In this document: one piece after another, positions 34,151 through 40,921 of the stretch | Layout of the letters: each line of letters opens with the position of its first letter | Numbering within the stretch: position 1 is the first letter of the stretch | Origin: Geosiphon pyriformis | Taxonomy: Eukaryota; Glomeromycota; Glomeromycetes; Archaeosporales; Geosiphonaceae | Assembly (NCBI GenBank): GCA_016748015.1 | Contig: JAAOMT010000241.1 | Coordinates: 1 to 40,921 of the forward strand | DNA: 40,921 nt | Reading direction: 5' to 3' | The notes under the pieces: generated by a model | The model's database searches: none | What the model was told of the DNA's origin: nothing | What the model saw: only the letters and a program-made list of their open reading frames with translations | Program-made: the position numbers and the translations under genes

Positions 34151-35432
34151 TCAAACTCTACATCCTTGAGGAGACATAAGGTAACCAAAATATAAACCAA
34201 AGTGGGCAGCTGTCGCTTTTTCGGGAAGCTGGTCTGGAGGTCTCTCAAATTGCAGATTACAATCCTAGAAAGAAAGAAGAAAGAAATATAGCTATAATAA
34301 AAATTACAATTACAATATATTAAAGTGATAATTTTACAAAACCTTATTTTCCTTATCGAAATCAAAATTAAAACAATTATAAATAACTGGTACTGAAGTT
34401 GCTTTAGAATTAAAACATTCACAACCGTCATTTCCAGGAATCCAAATTTCACCAAAACTATGAATCAAATATTTATGTCCAAAGAACAAAGGAACATGAT
34501 CATTGCCAATTGTTACCCGCATAACCTTCAGGTTTTCTCGTGATAAAAAGACAGCAAAAGAAGCATTTCCAATTCGTGGAGCTCTATAGGTAACCAATAC
34601 TTTTTGAAAAGCAACGCAGCAAAAGTCGCTAAAACTTTTATTAAATTGCCAAGTCAATTTTAAAATGCTAGTCATGTATTGTTTAATATTTGAAATTCTC
34701 ACCTGCACCACCGTCATGGCCAGTAAAAATAAATGTATGATAGTAATAAAATACATTATTTATGTAAAGTTTCAATCGTTCATTGATCTCAGTTGCAGAA
34801 CCCCAATATTTTTTATAAAATACATCCAATATTTCATTCCCTGTTTTCCCAAAAGGAAATTGTTTCAGTTTCCGCTTTTGGCTCATCATAGCAAGTTTAT
34901 TAAAAGTCAAAACTGGTGTCCTGAACGTCACTACAACCGATTGACCTGACCCCCTTTCCAAAGGATCGTGATTTTGGTCTGAATAATAAATTGGTTCGGT
35001 GGGAGTATTTATCGAGCCTATTTTCTAAAAATTTTACTACGATGCTATTTGGTTTTGAGATTGAGCTTTAGTATAGATAAAAATTTAAATACCATAAATC
35101 CCAGAAGCAAGAAGTGCATATGAATCGTTCATGCAATAAACTTGCTGAGTGAGTTCTGTTATCTTTAGCAAAAAGGATAACGTTTCTCAAGATTTTATTT
35201 CGAATCTCTTTAAAGGTGTTTCTCTACGTACATAATTTTGTTTCCTTTTTTGAAAACCATCGAAACTGTTATTAAACGTTTTTTTTGTGTAAAAATCATC
35301 TGAATTAGTTTTTGTCATGGAGCTTGATATGTTTGTGAAATAATTTTTTGAATTTTGTTCCCAAAGGGAATTTGAAGTAGAAAATATTAAGAATAAAAAA
35401 ATTATGAGCCATGATAATTGAGTTTTTGTTAT
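34151..35432 (-). pseudogene. Decayed paralogue of the class 3 lipase-like gene
   Basis: Exon-like blocks on the minus strand: about 35,432-35,093, 35,017-34,703, 34,667-34,343 and 34,264-34,151. They give a hydrophobic leader (WLIIFLFLIFST) without an ATG in frame, VYCMNDSYALLASGIYG, SVVVTFRTP, TGHDGGA at the nucleophile elbow, PRIGNASFA, TIGNDHVPLFF (Asp), LIHSFGEIWIPG (His) and a Cys-containing C-terminus (AAHFGLYFGYLMSPQGC). Defects are a missing start, a TGA at 35,187-35,189, and an elbow intron of only 35 nt with a phase mismatch, which indicates a deletion across the intron-exon border. The second intron of the intact paralogue is absent. The nucleophile position is Asp, with one elbow residue deleted, so this copy also lacks the serine. 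Both copies are on the same strand, 15 kb apart. Confidence 0.75.
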
Positions 35433-37510
35433 TAAAAAAAATACACTTCATTCGTCTCAAATTAAAGCTTTGATTTTGACTTAAAATCCTCTTTTTAATC
35501 CAGTGATAAATAGAAATTTTCAATTTTTACAGTTTTAAAATCTTACGATTCAGAGTATTAAAGGAAATTTACCAAACCAAATATTTACATATCCAGGAAT
35601 AAGATGCAATCAATTACATAATTAATAAATGATTTTCCAGATCAAACACTTTATTTAAGGTATTTAGATGTTTAGTATTCCGATCTAAAAATGCACAAGT
35701 CATTATTTAATACATTATAGTGGTTGAGATTACAAGAATCCTACCTTAGTTTTCTATTCACGATCAATCCAGGGCCAGGTTGGTTTAGCTGTTTACAGTA
35801 TAACATTTAGATTTTACAATACAATTGTATTTCCCGGTGAGCCTCTTTTAATAAAAATTATGCAAGCACCAAATATTTTAATTCAGTAAATATTTAAAAA
35901 AATATTTGGGTCTGATTCAATATGAAGTAATAGGTAAAATGGGAATTTTAAATGTATGCTAGCTTTTTACTATGATTTAGTAAAAATGAAAATTTAACTG
36001 TTTTATGCTAAGAGCTTGGATTAGTTTTTTAGTTACTGAAATAAAGTTTTACTTAATGACAAAAAGAATGATCATAATTTACTGATTTATCAAATTTTTA
36101 AATTTGCTAAAAACTTTACAGAAATATTCAAGTAAAATTAAAGACAAATTTGTATTTAATTTTCTGGGAACTTTTTCAGTTTTATATAAGTCATATTATG
36201 TAAAAATTTTAATTTGCATTTAATTAATTATTAATTCCAATTAAAAAAAATTTTTATAATGTTCAACTTTTAGAATATTCTATAAAGTTGATGTTAAAAA
36301 TATTTTTACAATAATTTTTTATAAAATTAAAATTTTGTAACTAAAATATGTAAAAGCTTTATTTAAATAGAAAAAGCTTCAATAAACAATTATGTTTGAA
36401 CATTAATTGTAATCGGTTTAATATTTATAAAACAGACAATAAAAAAATTTGATTTGATGATGAAATTTATTTTAAATATATAATTGCCACATAAAAACTA
36501 ATAAGATTTAATTTTAATAATTAGAAAAATAGTTGAATTAATTATGTGTAATCTTGCAAACTTGAAAAATTTATTTGCAATAGAAAAATTTACACAAATT
36601 TCACTATTCTATATATTATATATCAAGTTTTAAAAAAAAATTATAATTAAAAGTTAATTTGTTGTATAGACAGATTAAATAAATTATAAAAAAATATTTT
36701 ATTTGCACAATATTAGTTAATATTCAAATGATATTTCAAATAAATTTTATATTTTTAGCTCAAAATCAATAAGAATATGTTATATGTTTAATATATTGTA
36801 ATTAATATTATATGATTTTCTTGGCAGTAAATCTAGTTACTTTTTGTATTTGAAACGATCTCTTCGTTATTAAAATGTTTAATATACATGAAGGCTTATT
36901 AAGCTGAACAAATAATTAAATTTTGGCTTAGGTAAAATAAAAACAAGTAAATAAGGAAAAAAAAAGACAAATATTGTATGTAAAGTGTATAAATTTTAAC
37001 AATTATTTTTATGAATCTCATTATTTTATTATTGATTATAAAACTAATAATAATATTCCTGGTTGAGACAACATAATAATATTTATAATCATATTGCTTT
37101 GTCAGAATCATATTTGAGATTGGATTTCCATTATTGGTAAAGCTATTGCTTCCTCCAATACGCTACAATATGAATACAAAGATGAATGATGGTTATCCCA
37201 CGGTATAGTAAAGTAAAAAAAAAGCTCTGTAATTATTCTTTTAATTTTCCAAACCGGAATTTTGCTAGATTGGAAAGTCTTATATTTAATGTGAAGTTGA
37301 TTAATTTCTGTTATCGCGGGTAGATTTTGATCCTATTTGTTTGTTCAGATAGCTTCAAGGAAAGATAGATTTATCAACTAAAAAATATTGATAAAGAATC
37401 ACAAGGGTGACACAAAATTAGGATGATTTTCTCAAGACTGTAAAGAATTATAATGATTGAAGTAATACTAAGAAATATGTCGCTTACTTTGAAAATAAAA
37501 GACGAATTTC
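35433..37510. other. AT-rich intergenic stretch, no supported gene
   Basis: Mostly low-complexity A/T, with short open frames of Ile/Tyr/Phe-rich composition (for example 36,899-37,111, minus) that I do not regard as genes. The GC-richer patch 37,130-37,460 lies downstream of the short-exon gene and shows no recognisable feature. Confidence 0.4.
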
Positions 37511-37850
37511 TTAATCAACGAACTCCAGTGCCTTTTCTAGTCGCTCTTTAATTATCTACTGCGCTCTGACTTCTAATATAATAATTTATATTTTAAATTC
37601 ATTCACCTTTTCGATATCTGTTCCAGCACCTAGTTTTAGCTGTAAATAAAATTTTAGATTAGTACTGATTTTTTGAATCCTTGGGCTTTATTTACCTTTT
37701 TGATATCTTTTGTAAATTCACATCCTTTTTTGATGTCTTTGGCTTTGGTTGTAAATAAATTTAGTATCAAATTCAAATTATTAACGTCGCATACTTTCGT
37801 CGATATTCTTTGTTCCGGGGCGATTTGTTCTGTGCTCTATCCCAAGTTTA
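37511..37850 (-). CDS. 3' part of a gene made of very short repetitive exons
   Basis: Four consecutive minus-strand exons fit in phase: 37850-37795 (56 nt), 37742-37696 (47 nt), 37639-37607 (33 nt) and 37555-37511 (45 nt, ending in TAA). The introns are 52, 56 and 51 nt with GT-AG borders. The joined residues are KLGIEHRTNRPGTKNIDE, TKDIKKGCEFTKDIKK, LKLGAGTDIEK and IIKERLEKALEFVD. The text is hydrophilic and repeats a TKDIKK / GTDIEK motif; the last exon looks like an amphipathic helix. Three of the exons share the left border TTATTTAC and so look like tandemly duplicated exon units. The 5' exons and any signal peptide are not found upstream (the next candidate exon breaks phase), so the gene is partial or 5'-decayed. 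Secreted fungal effectors with repeat-per-exon structure are known in this group (SP7 type); homology to them is only a guess. Confidence 0.45.
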
Positions 37851-39201
37851 CTTTTGACAGTAAATAAATTAAAGTTTGGTGGAGATTTGAAATTTACTTT
37901 CAATTTTTATTTTTTATTCAAAATGGTTCAACTGAAGAAATTAATGAATGAAAAAATATATATACTTTAAAAATTAACTTCTTACTTTTATGCCAAATTA
38001 TTCTAAAAAAATTATTTGCTCTGATCAATAAAATGCATACAAATTTAACTTGAATTATTTAAACTAAATTTAAATCACCAAATTTTGTTATATAAAGTGT
38101 CCACAAATCATATTATAGTTATTATAAACTTGAATTTATATATATTTTTTATGCAAGTTCTTGTATTTTTATTATAAAATTTATTAAAGTAATATTTCAT
38201 TCAATTTTTATCAATTACTTTTTTTTAATAATAAAGTTGTAAACAATATACAAAATGAAAAAATAAAAACGGATTGTACAAATTATATTAATTTATTTAT
38301 TTACAATAGATTTGACTTTTAAAATATTTTAATTATTATTTTAAAATCTTTAAATATTCCGGGTGGCTGAGTTATTTCTAATATGTATAATTTCTATTAA
38401 GTACACTTAGTTAACGTATGTATAAAAAAAGTATTTAATCATGATAAATTTTATTCAATTGTACATTTTGATAAATTTCAAATTACGTGGTCGTTAATTG
38501 TTGCATGATTATTTTTGATATTTACAAGTTTTATTTTAATTTGTTATTATAAAGTTTTGTTTTTAAGAAAACTATTTTGTGAAACCAAAAAATTATTTAA
38601 TATTTAAAAATAAATATTTTTATAAAATTGCATATTAAAATAAAAAAACATTAATAGTTTTAAACAAAAATAAGCGAAAACAAAATAACAACAAAAATAA
38701 TAATGATAATAATAATAATAATAATAATAATGATAATAATAATAAATAATAATAATAATAATTAAACTAAAAATTTTGTTATTTAAAATATTATGATTTA
38801 TATATAAATAAATGAAATTAAAAAAAATATTGATAATAATAATTTTAAAATAACAAAAAATATAAAATTCAGTTTTTATGAAAATAATATTTAAAAATAA
38901 ATATTTTAATCAAATAAAATATTTTTAATACAAATAGCTATACAAAAATTGTATGAAAATAATTAAGATTAAATATAAAATAAATTCAAAATTATTATTA
39001 ATTTTTATAAAATTAATTATTGCAATTTTTTTTTACCTTACTTTATATTTAAAATAATATGTTACATTTTTTAACCTGGTTTATTTATGTATTATCATAA
39101 ATAAGAATAATTATTTAATAATTTCATTTTTAGCTATATAACTTTTATATACCATAAATATTTATTTACAACAAAATTAAATAAGTATAAATTAATTAAA
39201 C
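37851..39201. other. AT-rich low-complexity stretch
   Basis: No gene or start exon for the short-exon gene could be supported. The sequence is dominated by A/T homopolymers and (AAT)n-like text. Confidence 0.4.
38698..38764. repeat. (AAT)n microsatellite with GATAAT variants
   Basis: About 65 bases of ATAATA-type trinucleotide repeats interrupted by two or three GAT units. Confidence 0.85.
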
Positions 39202-39289
39202 TATTAAACTGTTAAGACGGAACAGAACAGGGAAAACGTGATAGGTAACTATTAAGTTGAAACAGAACAGGTAAAACGGGGTAGGTAAC
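39202..39289 (+). repeat. Two imperfect direct repeats of a GC-richer motif
   Basis: Two adjacent units of about 40-48 bases share AACAGAACAGGNAAAACG followed by NGNTAGGTAAC. They form a GC-richer island in otherwise nearly pure A/T sequence. There is no coding frame around them. An (AT)n tract follows at about 39,373-39,395. Confidence 0.65.
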
Positions 39290-40451
39290 AATGTTCGAAT
39301 TTCTAAAAAGTTGAAAAGGTTGAAAATATTGCAAGTATGACAAAAGACCATCCTATTTTAGTTTAGATACTACATATATATATATATATATATATTAAAT
39401 AAGAAAAGTTTGATAAAACTGTAAAAAATTTAATTTCAAAATTAAACAAGTTAAAAATAAACAAATAAATCTTTATTCTACACAATTTTCTTTTGCAAAA
39501 AACATTTCTCTTAATCCAAATATTACCCATTTAGATTGTTACACTGATATCATGTGCATTAAAACGAAATAGAGTTAATCTGAGGCACAATCAAACTTTA
39601 GATCAAAGAGAGTGACCATGAAAATTCTTTCATTATTCTATAACCCTATCTGGATAATACTTATTTCATAACTAATTAAATAAACACCGTTGATCTGTGA
39701 GAAATTGGGAGCTAGAAATCAATCTGCCTATTGCTACATTGCTCGTTCTATAAATATGAATCATCACGGAAATGGTCCATGAGGAAAAATTTAGCAGGTC
39801 TCTCCTGTTACATGGTCCGTTGTGGATAGTCTCTGTTCGAAGACTTTGAAGCTATTGCCTTGTTGCAAATATTTTTTGCAACCTGTGTTTAGGTAGAATC
39901 TAAAGAAATCGATTCGAAATGTGGTCATTATTATGCTTAATCTGCAGCTCGGGATTGCAACACAAATTTTCCAAATTTTAAATTCAGTATTTCGAATTGT
40001 TTAAAAGGAAGTTAAATTCAAACAATTTTTAGATGAGAAGCGATATAAAAATCCTTTCATTTTATAAAAAGTTAATATTTTGACGCCTTCTTAATCAAAA
40101 GAATTAATAGATTGAGTAATTTGTTTAACAAACTCTTAATCTCATGCAGATGGAATTTTGATAGCATAAGCAAATGTCATTTATAGAATTGGAAATACAT
40201 TATAGAGAGTTACTTCATAAAAGATAAGGAGAATGAGTACTAGCAACAAATAAGATATTCAGATTGGGGAAATGAATTTCCAGTGTTGATCAAAATTAAG
40301 CTTTTTCATTAGTAAAAAAGTGAAATAGGTGCTTGATTTACCCTTACTTGGCAGAAAATAAGAGTTTTAGCTCTCTTTATATAAAAACGTTTTGATGACA
40401 CTTTCAAAATTAAGAAAATATTTTCATAAATGAAGTCACAGGATCAAAAAC
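39290..40451. other. Intergenic stretch, no supported gene
   Basis: A GC-richer patch (39,690-39,960) gives a minus-strand open stretch (containing FKVFEQRLSTTDHVTGE) broken by stops. It may be gene debris but no family is recognised. Confidence 0.35.
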
Positions 40452-40921
40452 ATGTAAGAAACAATCTTATTTTTTTCTTCGTATATAATGGACAAACTGG
40501 ATATCCTCTTGTTAATATTTTCCCTGTGGATATGGTCACACTGCAAATACAGCCAAATATTTCCCTTACTGGAATGAAACCAAGGTGTGACGCTTCATTT
40601 GCTCGGTTTTCAGGATAATACGCGTTTCTCCTAAGTAAAAATTCTGCCATTTTTTGAAAAAAGTTATGCCCAATTATATTAATCCCTAAATTTATGGTGG
40701 ATGCCCGTTACAAGATATGTCACCAGCATGTGGCAATACCCTGGACACACTCCAAGTTTTCAATATGACATTTCGTAATTTGACTCAAGAACACAAAATT
40801 GTAACTAATATTCCTTCCAACGATTTCAAACTGCTAAAAATAAACAATCTGGATATGAACGCAGAAAATGACGAATTAGATCCAAATATTCGGAATCAAG
40901 AAATCGGTATATCTGGAGAAC
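40452..40921 (+). pseudogene. Inverted copy of the membrane protein gene, cut by the window edge
   Basis: Strong similarity to the reverse complement of about 27,160-27,650 starts at GTAAGAAACAAT. The frame gives VYNGQTGYPLVNIFPVD, then a disturbed segment with QPNISLTGM, then a stop at 40,616. The second exon is open to the window end with CPLQDMSPACGNTLDTLQVF and NMTFRNLTQEHKIVTNIPSN. The second exon is better preserved here than in the other copy, keeping a Cys-containing segment that the other has lost. The intron donor seen there as CTCGTAAGT reads CTCCTAAGT here, so splicing at that site would fail. The transmembrane part would lie just beyond the window. Whether the gene works cannot be judged without that sequence. 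Confidence 0.55.

Noticed and set aside
1-40921. CRISPR arrays, rRNA genes, tRNA genes, bacterial operon signals
   Set aside because: None was seen on reading both strands. The spliced genes and microsatellites mark the DNA as eukaryotic. A tRNA with an intron or a weak consensus could be missed without a covariance search.

Overview
This window is very AT-rich eukaryotic DNA (roughly three quarters A+T by eye). It has short GT-AG introns of about 50-85 nt, many microsatellites and few intact genes. The recognisable families point to an arbuscular mycorrhizal fungus (Glomeromycotina, Rhizophagus/Gigaspora type): BTB-BACK-TLDc proteins, Sel1 repeats, kinase-like sequence, a secreted class 3 lipase-like protein and a small secreted protein. 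That assignment is inference from family content; no ribosomal or marker gene is present.

Layout. 1-9,224 is a large inverted-repeat element: two nearly identical 0.82-kb arms around about 7.6 kb of decayed DNA, which holds three copies of an older 1.2-kb repeat, two of them tail to tail. At 9.5 kb (minus strand) is a 65-residue secreted protein with an acidic, Gln-rich repeated tail. 9.7-17.7 kb is largely featureless AT-rich DNA with one 438-bp TIR-bounded segment. 17,745-19,168 (minus) is the best gene: a five-exon secreted class 3 lipase-like protein of 371 residues whose catalytic serine is replaced by glycine. A Sel1 remnant lies at 20.4 kb, and a Gln-rich reading frame broken almost only by TAA at 22.5 kb.

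23.4-30.9 kb is a nested inverted-repeat region. The 3' half of a BTB-BACK-TLDc pseudogene is present twice in opposite orientations. Between the arms lie a 724-bp palindromic element with an almost perfect internal hairpin and a CT-rich minisatellite, a 412-base assembly gap, and a decayed single-pass membrane protein (minus) that recurs inverted at the right edge of the window. A kinase-like pseudogene follows at 31.4-32.3 kb. A decayed paralogue of the lipase, also without the serine, is at 34.2-35.4 kb. The 3' end of a gene made of very short, repetitive exons is at 37.5-37.9 kb (minus). The rest to 40.4 kb is AT-rich with simple repeats.

The genes form no pathway or operon. The window reads as a fast-evolving accessory region in which lineage-expanded families are duplicated, inverted and degraded. 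Probably functional: the lipase-like gene, the small secreted protein and perhaps the short-exon gene. The most noteworthy points are the serine-less lipase family, the large young inverted repeats, and the short-exon and small secreted proteins as candidate effectors.
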